A stretch of 64,000 nucleotides of DNA from Pilaira anomala (Eukaryota > Mucoromycota > Mucoromycetes > Mucorales > Mucoraceae), in contig JAIXMQ010000002.1 of NCBI GenBank assembly GCA_025716855.1, positions 434,001-498,000 of the forward strand. Reading direction: 5' to 3'. Positions 23,157 through 33,959 of this stretch are shown here, piece after piece; position 1 is the stretch's first letter, and the number at the start of each line of letters is the position of its first letter. The notes beneath the pieces are model-generated. The model did not search any database. It saw only the letters and a list, made by a program, of their open reading frames with translations, and was not told where the DNA came from. The translations under genes were made by a program, and so were the position numbers.

Positions 23157-24372
23157 ATGTCGAAATCATTGGCTGATTTTTGTGTGCAACTACCTAAAGT
23201 TGAACTTCATGCTCACTTGAATGGTAGTTTGAGTCCTGCCACTATGCGTGAGCTGGTAGAGCGCAAGAAAGCAGTTAAACCTGAACTGGCTAATTTTCGG
23301 ATCCCTGATAGCTTACAAATGGAGAGGTATACATATGCCGTTTATTATCTCCGTTACGCGAAACTTATTTTATTTTTAGCTTCTTTCCGTTATTCAAGTT
23401 TATTTACCAACTGACAGATGATGTAGAAAGTGTTCGCATTGCAGCTCGAAATGTCATTAACGAATTCGCCCAGGATGGCGTCAAGTATTTAGAATTGAGA
23501 TCTACTCCCAGAAAAAATGAAGCGACCGGTAAAAAAAATAATTATAATTATAATAATAATCACCATCATACAGACAATATGTAAACATTTGTTTGTTAAC
23601 TTTAAATATGTTTACCAGGTATGACAAAACATGCATACTTGGATACCGTTCTTTCTGTCATTGAAGAGCCCAGAAAAGATATTATTGTCAAATTTATCAT
23701 TTCCATTGATCGCCGTAATACATTGCAAGAAGCTGAAGAAGTAATTGATTTAGCTCTTGCTTTTCGGTCGCGTGGGGTTATAGGCATTGACCTTTGTGGC
23801 GACGTGCATACAGGCGTGTTTGAGAATTTGAGGCCTGCTTTTGAAAGAGCGCAAGCAAACGGATTTCCTGTCACTTTACATTTTAATGAAATTAAAGAAA
23901 ACATGGTCGAGGCACCAACTCTTTTAGCCATTGGCCCTAATCGGTTAGGACATGCTACCTTTTTGGATGATTACTGCAGAAAGACAATTTATAAGGAAAA
24001 TATTCCTGTTGAGATTTGCATGACATCGAATTTACTTTGCAAGACTACGAACTCCTATGAAGAGCATCATCTTCGAGAGCTTTTAAATGATAATCATCCT
24101 TTTATTTTATGCGTAAGTCTTGGCTAGGAGTGTATTTATCCATCACACTCACTTTAAGCTCTTTATTATTTATCTAGACTGATGATAAAGGTGTCTTCTT
24201 CTCTGATCTTTCCAACGAGTACAGATTGGCTGCTGAAACCTTCAAATTGACGCACAGTGAATTATTTGAGATCTCATTGCGTTCAATTGATGCCATCTTT
24301 AGTGACGAAAAGACCAAGAATGAATTAAAACAAGTCTGGCTTGACTGGAAAAAGAACTATGAAGGATTTTAA
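23157..24372 (+). CDS. N6-methyl-AMP deaminase, ADAL/MAPDA family
   Basis: Four exons join to about 340 residues, matching ADAL proteins (about 350). The metallo-dependent amidohydrolase motifs are all visible: PKVELHAHLNGSLSP (metal-binding HxH), the Gly-rich GIDLCGD, TLHFNE (His and catalytic Glu), the RLGHA His, and TDDKGVF with the metal-binding Asp. The PKVELHAHLNGS opening is typical of ADAL rather than classical adenosine deaminase. Family members remove methylamine from N6-methyl-AMP, recycling nucleotides from m6A-modified RNA to IMP. Introns lie at about 23328-23378, 23529-23618 and 24113-24178. It converges on the adenylate-kinase-like gene with only 42 bp between the stops, so the 3' UTRs must overlap or be very short. 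Confidence 0.92.
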
Positions 24373-24414
24373 GATATTATACATACATTTTTGTCATTTA
24401 TTTCTATTATATCT

Positions 24415-26287
24415 TTAATTAAATTTTTGTTCTAAAGCACGAATATAATGCTTGGGATATTCAACTGTCAATAAATAAATATGGTGTGTATCTAATTCAA
24501 TTTTTCCAGTCTTCAAATCAACACGCACAGGAACATGATGTAATCTACGGTCAAAAGAAACATGATAACCTCGTTCTGATAATACGTCCATCACAATTGC
24601 TGCAAAATTATCATCGCCCATCATGGGCTCCTCACTATGTATTTTTAAAGCATAGAATTTTAGTATGTAGTTCGTATGCACATACAGATTTAACTTACGT
24701 TCTAACATTGGCATGTCCACTAATTGAATGACGATGAACCTGAGGCATAACATTTTCATCAATGAATCGAATAGCTTTATGTAACCTTTCAGGTTCAATG
24801 TCTTGGTAGTGCTCTAAGCGACTAATAAGATCCTATGTAATAAATGAAGGTGTAAGTATCAGTTGTTTACTATAGCTCATGCTATTAGGTACCTGTCTAG
24901 CGTGGATACCAATTTGATTTGCAACAGGGATATGAGAAATGGAATCAAATGTATCCGAATCTAACTCTAAAGAGGATTGGTATTCAAACTCCTTGAGGAT
25001 AATTTGTAACACTTCCTTAATAGAGCCAGTCGCATTAATCAAATCTTAAAATACATTTTTCGTTAGATATCACGGGAATAGTTCTTTTGAGTCTCATATG
25101 ACTTACGGAAAGGGAACATTTTAGATAATTTTAAGAGTGAGCCATAATGTGCTTTGAAAATTGAATAACGCTCACGAATTAACTATGTATTTAAATGGTA
25201 AGCTTTTTTTTTTTTTTAAAAAAAAAGTAAATGTTACTACTTACAGATTCATCATTATCAGTCACTCGCTCATCCCATAATACACCTTGACCTGTTTTTT
25301 TAACTTCTGCATTATGCTCACGAATCATACGGCCTCGAGATAACTGTCTTTGTACCGATATTTCCTCGTCAACATACAATACACAAATACGGAATACAGG
25401 GCGACTACAGCAATAGAAGGAGTTATTGACTTAATATAGTTAAGCAGTTATTTCACACTTACGGGTACTGATCTCGTCTATCCGTATCCCAATACTCACG
25501 TCGAAGCTCAGTCATACGGTCATGCAGTAACTTTAAAGCTTCTACTTGAATATCCGTACGAGGAAAGCCATCAACCAAGACACCTACAGTTGGATCACAA
25601 TCCAACATGGCATGTAAAATAAGTTCAATGACATATCTGTCGGATATCATTTGACCTTGATTTATCAACTCTTTGCACTCAGGTGTTTGAAGTAACTGAG
25701 AGACGGAAATGGGGGGATTTGTGATTCCACGTGCTCGCAAAATAGAAGGGGTATGTGTTCCTTTCCCCGACCTTTTAATATAATTATTAGTGCAAGAAGA
25801 GACGATAAAACAGTTACAAAGCCTACCCAGGAGCACCCATTAAAAAAATAAATTCGCGAGGTAAATGAATATTTTCTCTACCATAATGATCTTCAATGTT
25901 CTTCCAGGCCTGATTAAATATCAATTTGGCATCTTTTATTTCTGCCGCTCTACTATTGATTTTTTTCTTTTTAGAAAATTAAAGTTTTTTTTTTTTTATT
26001 GTAATATAAGAAAAAAAAAACTATGTACCTTGAATTGTCGTGAGACTCCTGGTTATTACCCCGGGATGATATCTTTGCTATTAACAATATTAGTATCTTT
26101 TCTACTTGTTTTTATCTTGTGTATTACTTGTAGGTTCAGGTACGGCAGGCAACTGCCTTGGTACAGAGGCAGTAATATACCTCCTTGTTTGACTGAAAAC
26201 AGGTACAACCAGTTGTTTCTTTAAAAGTAAAGATGAGGTTGATTTGCTTTTTTGCAAAAGAAAAGAAAAAGTTCTACGAGTTGCCAT
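24415..26287 (-). CDS. Adenylate-kinase-like protein with mitochondrial presequence and C-terminal extension
   Basis: A minus-strand gene of about eight exons. Exon 1 (26287-26128) encodes an Arg/Ser-rich, acid-free N-terminus, MATRRTFSFLLQKSKSTSS, typical of a mitochondrial presequence. A 49-nt exon (26077-26029) links it in frame to the kinase. Kinase motifs: P-loop GAPGSGKGTHTPSI (split by an intron after GAPG), the AMP-binding QGQMISDRYVI region, and VDGFPRTDIQVEALKLL. The protein continues about 200 residues beyond the core, with IGIHARQ and a last exon containing DDNFAAIVMDVLSERGYHV. I do not recognise this extension, though long C-terminal additions exist in plant-type organellar adenylate kinases. 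The role inferred is AMP/ADP balancing in mitochondria, and the neighbouring AMP-analogue deaminase is a suggestive context. Confidence 0.82.
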
Positions 26288-26507
26288 GGTCAAAGTAAAG
26301 AGAAAAAGAATGAAAAGAATTTAGCACGCGGGGCGTTGCGGCGTTTTAGATTAAAAATGCGGGGAATACAGTGACGTATAGTTGCCTTTTTGAATCGCTT
26401 TATCGTACAGGAAATTGTAGTACCAGCGGGTTTGTTTAAAGCTCGCAATTATTAAGAGTCGACGTTGCTTTTTTTTTCTGCTATTGTTTTATTTTAGAAA
26501 AAAAAAT

Positions 26508-28371
26508 ATGTCCATTTTATTTAGAAGACTATCACCTATGAAACGATACGCTCTAGGTGCAGCCGCACTAGGAACAGGCATATATACTTATGATTCTCAC
26601 TCAGAAGCACAACTCATCGGAAGAAATGCCAGAACATTCTATAATGGCATTGCGTTAGCCATTGACTACAAACTTAATTTCAAGCCAGGCCTTTCAAAAG
26701 AAGATACGTTACATATCGAACAGTTACACGAAAGAGTTGCTAACCGTATTTTTGATGTATTTGAACAAAACGGCGGTCTTTACATCAAAATGGGCCAAGT
26801 TATTGGTACGCAATCAGCTATCCTACCAGTTGCTTATCAAATTCGAGCCAAAAAGTTATTTGATTCTGCTCCAGCAGTGTCGTTTGATGCAGTGGAGCGC
26901 GTTTTTATGGAAGATTTTAATGGTAAACACCCAAGTGAAGTATTTGCAGAATTTGACATGTTACCTATCGCCTCCGCTTCCATTGCGCAGGTGCACAAAG
27001 CAAGACTGTTAAATGGTGATATTGTGGCTGTGAAGATTCAAAAACCTGCAATTAAGAAACAAATGAATTGGGATTTACGTGCTTTTCGAATTTTATTGAA
27101 AGTTTATGAATACGTATTTGACTTGCCATTATCTTGGTCTAGCGATTACATTGAGGAACATATGCGAATGGAGGCTGACTTCGAAAACGAAGCAAGGTAA
27201 AACTAAAAAACGGTTCTATTCTTACAAACAAAACTAAATTGATTTCATATTACAGAAATGCTAAAAAAGCATGGAAGCACCTTCAAGAAGAAAAATCATT
27301 AGACGATAAAGTGTATGTACCCAAAGTCTATGATGAGTATACTTCAAAGAGAGTGTTGGTTTGTGAATGGGTAGAAGGTATTCAATTAACTAATGTAGAG
27401 GCATTGACTGAGGCTGGTATTGATTATAAAGAGGCAATGAAGATTGCAATTGATGCGTTTTCTAGCCAAATCTTTCGTAGTGGATTTGTACACGGTAAGG
27501 TTTTATTTTTTGCGGACTAGTTGACGAACAAAAAATGATCTCACCATTTTATCATAATAGGTGATCCCCATCCTGGTAATGTATTGGTCAGAAAAAACCC
27601 CCACAAAAAAAAGCAAGTGGAAGTTGTGTTGATCGATCACGGACTTTATATTCTTGAATCAGAAAAGTAAAAGCACTGAAATACGATATAACGATTAAGT
27701 TCATTAAGCTAACCTTATTTTTCACTAGGTTCAGGAAAGAGTATTGCAAATTATGGGAGGCATTATTCATGCTGGATATTCCAACCATGACAAATATCTG
27801 TAAAGAATGGGGCATTCATGATGCAAACATGTTTGCGTCCATCACATTACAACGACCTTTTTCAGGAAAAAAAGCAGTTCATATCAATGAAATTGATGTC
27901 AAAGACATGTATGAACTACAAAGTCAAATGAAGGATAGAATAAAACACTTCTTACAAGATCAAGCACTTTTCCCGCGCGAACTAATTTTTATCTCGAGAA
28001 ATATGAATATCGTAAGAGCAAATAACAAGGCGGTTGGAAGTCCAGTCAATCGAATTAATGTCATGGCTCGTTGGGCAGTACGTGGCTTAAATAATGAAAA
28101 AGGCACTTGGCTTAGTTGGAGATCAATCGTGTTTGAAAGTACTTTATTGCTCATGAGTATTAGCTTTTGGATCATGCGATTCAGAGATGCAGCCAACAAA
28201 GTGTTATTCGGATCAAAGACTCGCGGGTTAGAAGACGTATTAGACGAAAGAATGCAAGAGCAGGTAAACAAATAAATGTGAACATTGAAGAATATTTTAA
28301 TTTACTTTATTATTTCATAGATGTATAAAACATTTGGTATTAAAATTGATACTTCCGTGTTCGATGGTTAA
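26508..28371 (+). CDS. ABC1/UbiB-family atypical kinase, ADCK1/Mcp2-like
   Basis: Exons from an ATG at 26508, with introns at about 27196-27255, 27494-27561, 27668-27728 and 28264-28320, give about 540 residues. A membrane-anchor-like segment (YALGAAALGTGIYTY) follows the basic N-terminus. Then come the KxGQ motif GGLYIKMGQVIGTQ, the Ala-rich loop region IASASIAQVHKA, the ATP-site VAVKIQKP, the catalytic loop FVHGDPHPGNVLV and the metal-binding VLIDHGLY. These define UbiB kinases; the sequence around EWVEGIQLTNVEAL and the length point to ADCK1/Mcp2 rather than Coq8. The family acts at the inner mitochondrial membrane in lipid homeostasis and cristae shape. It is divergent from the adenylate-kinase-like gene (220 bp between starts), so both mitochondrial genes may share a promoter. 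Confidence 0.92.
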
Positions 28372-29316
28372 AACAAATCCTTATGCCGTATGTAGATAAA
28401 ATTATTATACCATTTACCCTCTCTCTTTTTTTTTTAATTGATGTATTATTTAAAAGTTGAGTATAAAAACTCTATACTGTACACACATTTATTTTTCTGT
28501 CATTTACTTTTTGTCACCTTTTTCTTTCATTTTTAGAAAAAAGTAAAATTTTCGATTAATAAACTTTCAAGTCAAACCAAGTTAAAAAAAATTGAAGTAA
28601 TTGGTGTTTGAAAAAAAGAAAAAGAGAAAAAAAAATCTTGAGAATTTGAAAGATAAACTGATTATCACCGAGAAAAGCTAGGAGATAAAACAGCAAGCGA
28701 CATAGTGGAAGTTCTTTTATTAAGTAAGCCGGCATAAACCAACAGAATATACATATCATATGAAGAAGAAGAATAAAAAGAGGGTATGATGGTTTAAAAT
28801 GAGAAATCATTGTAATTCAATTGGATTTGTTACACTCTCTTTGCATGAGGCTAGTTTTGCAGGACATAACTCGAAATTTTCACCACTAATAAATCAGAGA
28901 TTCATAGGTGTAAGTAACTGCTTATTTTTTTTCTTTTTGGGAACGCTGCTTTCAGGAGTTATGCCGGGAAAGCTAATTTGAAGTCCAAAAAAAAAATTTT
29001 TTTTTTGATACGAAAAATCTGTTAGGAAAAAGTTAGTTTTATGTTTCCATTTTCGGGAATTATATAGTAAAGAACCCAAGGCTTCAGAAAGAAGGTTTTT
29101 TCTTTTTAGAAAAAAACTAAAATTGACATTTTTCATTGTGATCCGTATATCTGGGAAAATCCTAATAAAAAATTTATGATACTTTTTTTTTTTCATTGGT
29201 GTGACTTGAAATAAATATTTTTTTTTCTCTGTGACTTTGTATTGAATTGAATTTTTTTTTTCATTTAAATATTTCGAAGAGATCAGAACCGTTTTTTTTC
29301 TTCTTTAGAACAAAAG
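28372..29316. other. Intergenic region upstream of eEF1A
   Basis: About 950 bp, AT-rich, with poly-A/T runs and no supported gene; open frames on either strand are short and low complexity. The right half is expected to be the strong eEF1A promoter, with T/CT-rich stretches at about 29217-29305. Confidence 0.55.
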
Positions 29317-29395
29317 GTAATTATTGATATGCATCCATTAGGAGCATCCATCCATCCATCAACAAACAATGTACTAACCCGAATATTTTTAATAG
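29317..29395 (+). other. Predicted 5' UTR intron of the eEF1A gene
   Basis: CAAAAG|GTAATTATT at 29317 and TTTTTAATAG at 29395 flank a 79-bp stretch with a perfect yeast-like branch site TACTAAC at 29372-29378, 17 bp before the acceptor. The ATG follows 10 bp downstream. A leader intron fits what is known of eEF1A genes in several lineages. Splicing itself is inferred. Confidence 0.65.
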
Positions 29396-29404
29396 CTAAT
29401 AAAA

Positions 29405-30964
29405 ATGGGTAAAGAGAAGACTCACGTTAACGTTGTCGTTATTGGTCACGTCGATTCCGGTAAGTCTACCACTACTGGTCACTTGATTTACAAGTGTGGT
29501 GGTATTGACAAGCGTACCATCGAAAAGTTCGAGAAGGAAGCTGCTGAACTCGGTAAGGGTTCTTTCAAGTACGCTTGGGTCCTCGATAAGCTTAAGGCTG
29601 AACGTGAGCGTGGTATTACTATTGATATTGCTCTCTGGAAGTTCGAGACTCCCAAGTACATGGTTACTGTCATTGATGCCCCTGGCCATCGTGATTTCAT
29701 CAAGAACATGATTACTGGTACTTCTCAAGCTGATTGTGCTATTCTTATTATTGCCGGTGGTACTGGTGAGTTCGAAGCTGGTATCTCCAAGGATGGTCAA
29801 ACCCGTGAGCACGCTCTTCTCGCTTTCACCTTGGGTGTCCGTCAATTGATTGTTGCTATTAACAAGATGGATACCACCAAGTGGTCCGAAGCTCGTTACA
29901 ACGAAATTGTCAAGGAAGTTTCCTCTTTCATCAAGAAGATTGGTTTCAACCCCAAGACTGTTCCTTTCGTTCCCATTTCCGGATGGCACGGTGATAACAT
30001 GTTGGAAGAATCCAAGAACATGCCCTGGTTCAAGGGATGGAACAAGGAGACCAAAGCCGGTGCCAAGACTGGTAAGACTCTTCTTGAAGCCATTGATGCT
30101 ATTGATCCCCCTGTTCGTCCTTCCGACAAGCCTCTCCGTCTTCCCCTCCAAGATGTTTACAAGATTGGTGGTATTGGTACAGTGCCCGTCGGTCGTGTTG
30201 AGACCGGTGTTATCAAGGCTGGTATGGTCGTTAACTTCGCCCCTGCTGCCGTCACCACTGAAGTCAAGTCCGTTGAAATGCATCACGAAACTTTGTCTGA
30301 AGGTCTTCCCGGAGATAACGTTGGTTTCAACGTCAAGAACGTTTCCGTCAAGGATATCCGTCGTGGTAACGTCTGTTCCGACTCCAAGAACGATCCCGCT
30401 AAGGAAGCTGGTTCTTTCACCGCTCAAGTTATTATCTTGAACCATCCCGGTCAAATCTCTAACGGTTACTCTCCTGTTCTCGATTGTCACACCGCTCATA
30501 TTGCTTGTAAGTTCTCTGAACTTATCGAGAAGATTGATCGTCGTTCCGGTAAGAAGGTAAAGTATCGATTTTTTTTAAATTTTTTTTTTAATTTTTTTTT
30601 TTTTTTTTTTTTTTTTTATACTTCTTTAAATGTACTTCTTTACTAACTTTCGCTTCTCTTTCCCCTTGTATCGAAAAAGATGGAAGATGCACCAAAGGTC
30701 CGTATAAACAAAACCGTTTGAATCATGAACAAATACTTACATATCTTTTTATTATAGTTCGTTAAGTCTGGTGATTCCGCTATCGTCAAGATGGTTCCTT
30801 CCAAGCCCATGTGTGTCGAAGCCTATACTGATTATCCTCCTCTTGGTCGTTTCGCTGTCCGTGATATGCGTCAAACTGTCGCTGTCGGTGTCATCAAGGC
30901 CGTTGAGAAGGTTGACAAGGCTGGTAAGGTCACCAAGGCCGCCGCCAAGGCTTCCAAGAAGTAA
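29405..30964 (+). CDS. TEF1: Translation elongation factor eEF1A
   Basis: Three exons (29405-30556, 30680-30697, 30758-30964) encode 458 residues, exactly the expected length. G-domain motifs: [34 protein letters not shown]; domains 2 and 3 run through [14 protein letters not shown] and [24 protein letters not shown] to [16 protein letters not shown]. It delivers aminoacyl-tRNA to the ribosome. The second exon is only 18 nt (MEDAPK). Codons end strongly in C or T (GGT, GTC, AAG), unlike the AT-rich codons of the neighbours, as expected for a top-expressed gene. The high bias also leaves the opposite strand open for 367 codons (30499-29396), which is an artefact. Intron 1 carries a T-tract of over 30. 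Confidence 0.98.
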
Positions 30965-31113
30965 ATTGCTTTCTAGCTTTTTATAAAAAGTGATTCTTAT
31001 TACTTTTGTACAAATGAATATATTAATAAAAACTGTTATTATAAGATTTAAATAATTATACGTCTGAAGTCTTGTTTGATTGTAAAAGTTGTTTTGTTAA
31101 CTGTTTACCTTGC

Positions 31114-31164
<51 letters not shown>

Positions 31165-31374
31165 TGTCAATGGAAAATTTTAATTTGTGCACCAAATGTT
31201 AAAAAATGAATGATGGTCATGTTGAAATTAAAAGATTAAGGCATAAGCGAAACGCAAAAAAACTCGCGTACCACTGCTATATGGCTTCGAGAAGGGTAAC
31301 TACTTATTTTATTTAATGCAAGACAAGGATTTTCCCGAATTAAGGGCCCAGCACGAAGTTTAATGATGCTGTCA
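30965..31374. other. eEF1A 3' flank with long poly-A tract
   Basis: Contains AATAAA-type words (about 31024 and 31047) and a poly-A run of about 42 at 31119-31160. No gene seen. Confidence 0.6.
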
Positions 31375-31485
31375 GTAGTGGAATGCAATGGTATTGTGTG
31401 GAATGCAACGACATTGAGGGAAAACAATTGACATTGACCATAATTCATGGGCATTGAGTGTAATTCTTTGACATTGAGTATGACA
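31375..31485 (+). repeat. Degenerate ~20-bp tandem repeat
   Basis: About five diverged units sharing the core GACATTGA(G/C), preceded by GGAATGCAA or AATTC-like words: GTGGAATGCAATGGTATTGT, then CAACGACATTGAGG, AATTGACATTGACC, ATGGGCATTGAGTG, CTTTGACATTGAGT. No coding function is seen. Confidence 0.6.
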
Positions 31486-32129
31486 GCAAGATATCTGATT
31501 ACGTCCGATCAAAATGTATTTATCTTAATTTGTTGGGAAGACTTATTGCTGTATAGTCATTTATTCTATCTAAGAAGCTACTAAAGCTATCTAGACTTCC
31601 TTGAGATGTAAAAAAAAAAAAACTATAACAAATTCGTGAGCCTACCTTTTAAAAAGATTGTCAGGTAGTAACTAGTGTCAATCGTAGAAAAGCACATTCA
31701 GCACAATACGCTTCACAACTGCTTATACATGTATTTGACATTGGTTACTTTTCATGTTTTTCCCAAAAAGTGCATGAAACTATTTATTTACTTATCAACA
31801 AAAATCATATGGTCAAAAAATTAGGTCATCTTGACAAAAAAAAAAAAAAAAAAAATACATAAAAGCTGCTTTTGACAAGAGAAGCTTTTCTTCCTTTTTC
31901 TTTTCTTTCTTTACTCTTTGATCTTATCTCTTATCGATTCTCTCTTGCCGGCCTTCATCTACTTAATACATATAAAACAAAAGATCTAACACTTTTTTTT
32001 TTTGTATTATAGTATGTGTTAAATGTTATTTGTCTTTTTTATATATATGGTATGTATAAAAGTATAGAACGAATATAAAAAGTACTTTTGTCTAACTCTA
32101 TATTTATTATACCAGTTTTTTTTTTTTTT

Positions 32130-32665
32130 TTTTTTTCTAGTTACAGGTTCGTGGGTGCTCTGGTGATGGTTTTTTCTCTTTTGTAGTGGACTGGGTTTTA
32201 GGTATGTAAATTTAACATACTGATTACATAATGTTTATATTGGCTCCTAATTAATATGACTCTTTTTAGGATTATGCGTGGATGTTGTGGATGTGGATTG
32301 AAGGTAATACTCATATTCAAACTTAATACATATCACATTTACTCACTCATATTAAAATATAGGTAATATTCTTCTCTTTTTCTTTTAAGATGAGGCTGGT
32401 AAGAGCTTGGTTCAGAGAGATTTCAATCAAGTGGTATAATCATTTGAGTTGGTGTTTCTCTATCAAAGGTGTTTGGTTCTCTTCATGTTCTCTCTCTCTT
32501 ATGGCTCTCTTTCTCATGGCTCTCTTTCTCATGGCTCTCTTTCTTATGGCTTTCTTTATCTTCTGGTTGATCTTTGTCAAGGATGTGAAGGAATACACTT
32601 GTACTTTTCTCTTTATAAATTACCTGTCACTCTATTCTTTTAAACATGTTGTTATTTACTTTTAA
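32130..32665 (+). other. Possible spliced transcript of unknown type
   Basis: The stretch shows intron-like segments: TTTTAG|GTATGTAAATTT...CTAATTAAT...CTTTTTAG (about 32199-32269, with a branch-like site) and GAAG|GTAATACTC...AAAATATAG (about 32305-32362). These flank a 34-nt putative exon. An open frame 32390-32665 starts MRLVRAWFREISIKWYNHL and then is dominated by the 15-bp repeat below. Frames of the segments do not join into one protein I trust, so this may be a non-coding RNA, a broken gene or chance. Confidence 0.3.
32495..32555 (+). repeat. 15-bp minisatellite (about 4 copies)
   Basis: Tandem units of CTCTTTCTCATGGCT with small changes, encoding MALFL repeats in one plus-strand frame. 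It is pyrimidine-rich. Confidence 0.85.
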
Positions 32666-33460
32666 AAAAAAATAATCCTCTGATTATAACATAAAATAAT
32701 AAAATGACTTCGTATTCTTTCTTGGCAGTAAACTAATATTACATAACGCTTTAAAATAATTTCAGTAAGTCATTTTTTTTTAGTCCAACACAATCATTAA
32801 ACCTGTGTTGACAGGTTATAGCTTTATAAAAAAATTTCGTGACACGATTGATAAAAAAAAAAAAAAGACTTGTTACACGACATGAAAAAAAAAATATGCA
32901 ACTGCGCTCAATAATAAAAAAGGAAAGCTCTAGAATCATTATGTCTACACGAAATTATTGAAATTTAAGCATAAGTATCAATATATGGATTTTATAATGT
33001 ATATATATATTAAGTATAAACCTATAGTTATAATTATTGTTTTGAAAAGTTGACTTTTTTTTTTAGGTTCGCTTATCATGACTCAAATAGTTATATAAGT
33101 CTGTTTACTGTCAACACAGCGCCAAAGGGCGTAATGACGTTAAATATTTTAGTTAATTTTTCAAAAAAACATAGAATAAAAGTTAAGACACATACATACA
33201 TCATTTCTTAGCTTGACATAAATTTATGGTTAACGTGAAGCTACTTCTTATCATAATTATACCCGTCTTTTTTTTTTTAAAAGGATTAGAAAATGTTTTT
33301 TCAGTTGATTAGAATGGAGTTAAAGGATCGACAATAATGTGCATTTTTGTTTAATTCTGGTAAAAAATTTTTTTATTAGTTTATCAGTAAAGTTCATGAC
33401 GCTAATTTTTTTTTTCTTGTGAAGAGATAAATATATCTCAGATTAGGGGATATTCGTGTG
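32666..33460. other. Intergenic, no gene seen
   Basis: AT-rich sequence with A/T homopolymers and no recognisable coding or RNA feature. Confidence 0.5.
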
Positions 33461-33466
33461 GTAAAA

Positions 33467-33646
33467 CGCAGGCATAAACGCAGGCATAAACGCAGGCATA
33501 AACGCAGGCATAAACGCAGGCATAAACGCAGGCATAAACGCAGGCATAAACGCAGGCATAAACGCAGCCATAAACGCAGCCATAAACGCAGCCATAAACG
33601 CAGCCATAAACGCAGCCATAAACGTAGACATAAACGCAGCCATAAA
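33467..33646 (+). repeat. 12-bp minisatellite, 15 units
   Basis: Fifteen head-to-tail 12-mers. The first eight read CGCAGGCATAAA. The next seven are CGCAGCCATAAA, apart from one CGTAGACATAAA near the end. Because 12 is divisible by 3, all frames stay open; the plus frame reads KRRH/KRSH repeats. The block change from GGC to GCC suggests two rounds of expansion. I see no evidence that it is translated. Confidence 0.95.
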
Positions 33647-33864
33647 GGGTAATGTGAATTACCACAATAATTTTAGTGTGGCCTTTTTTAAGCATTATAA
33701 TGAGCACTACTCCCTCAAGTTATACTATCAGTTCAACGTTCTATTTTTCTATAATTGGCCATTTGTCTATCAAACCTCTCTCTCTGTTGTCTGTTCCAGT
33801 AGCATTAAGGTATGCAATACATTTAATATTGACGATTTTATTAGGGAAAAAAAAATGCAGATAA

Positions 33865-33931
33865 GGTATAGCAGGGGTCGAACCTATATCGTTTCAGCTA
33901 TTCGAAAGGCTCTGACATTAAGCCATATACC
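33865..33931 (-). tRNA. tRNA-like relic (degenerate)
   Basis: On the minus strand, GGTATAT at the 5' end pairs over 6 bp with the final CTATACC. A D-arm-like GGCTTAATGTCAGAGCC (4-bp stem) and a T-arm-like AGGTTCGACCCCT are in the right order. The anticodon arm is irregular (4-bp TTTC/GAAA stem with an 8-nt loop) and the total length is 67, short for a nuclear tRNA. It could be a decayed tRNA, a mitochondrial-type insertion or the head of a tRNA-derived SINE. No anticodon is assigned. Confidence 0.35.
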
Positions 33932-33959
33932 AATCCACATTCAAGTATAAAGAAGTAAA

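Noticed and set aside
29850..30440. A 196-codon plus-strand frame overlapping eEF1A
   Set aside because: Shadow frame of the biased eEF1A codons; no independent motif.
29396..30499. A 367-codon open frame on the minus strand opposite eEF1A
   Set aside because: It is a by-product of the extreme C/T-ending codon bias of eEF1A, which removes stops in the antisense frame. The translation is Ser/Thr/Asn-rich and has no domain.
33438..33707. Minus-strand repeat protein frames across the 12-bp minisatellite
   Set aside because: Every frame of a 12-bp array stays open; no start context, promoter or homology supports translation.
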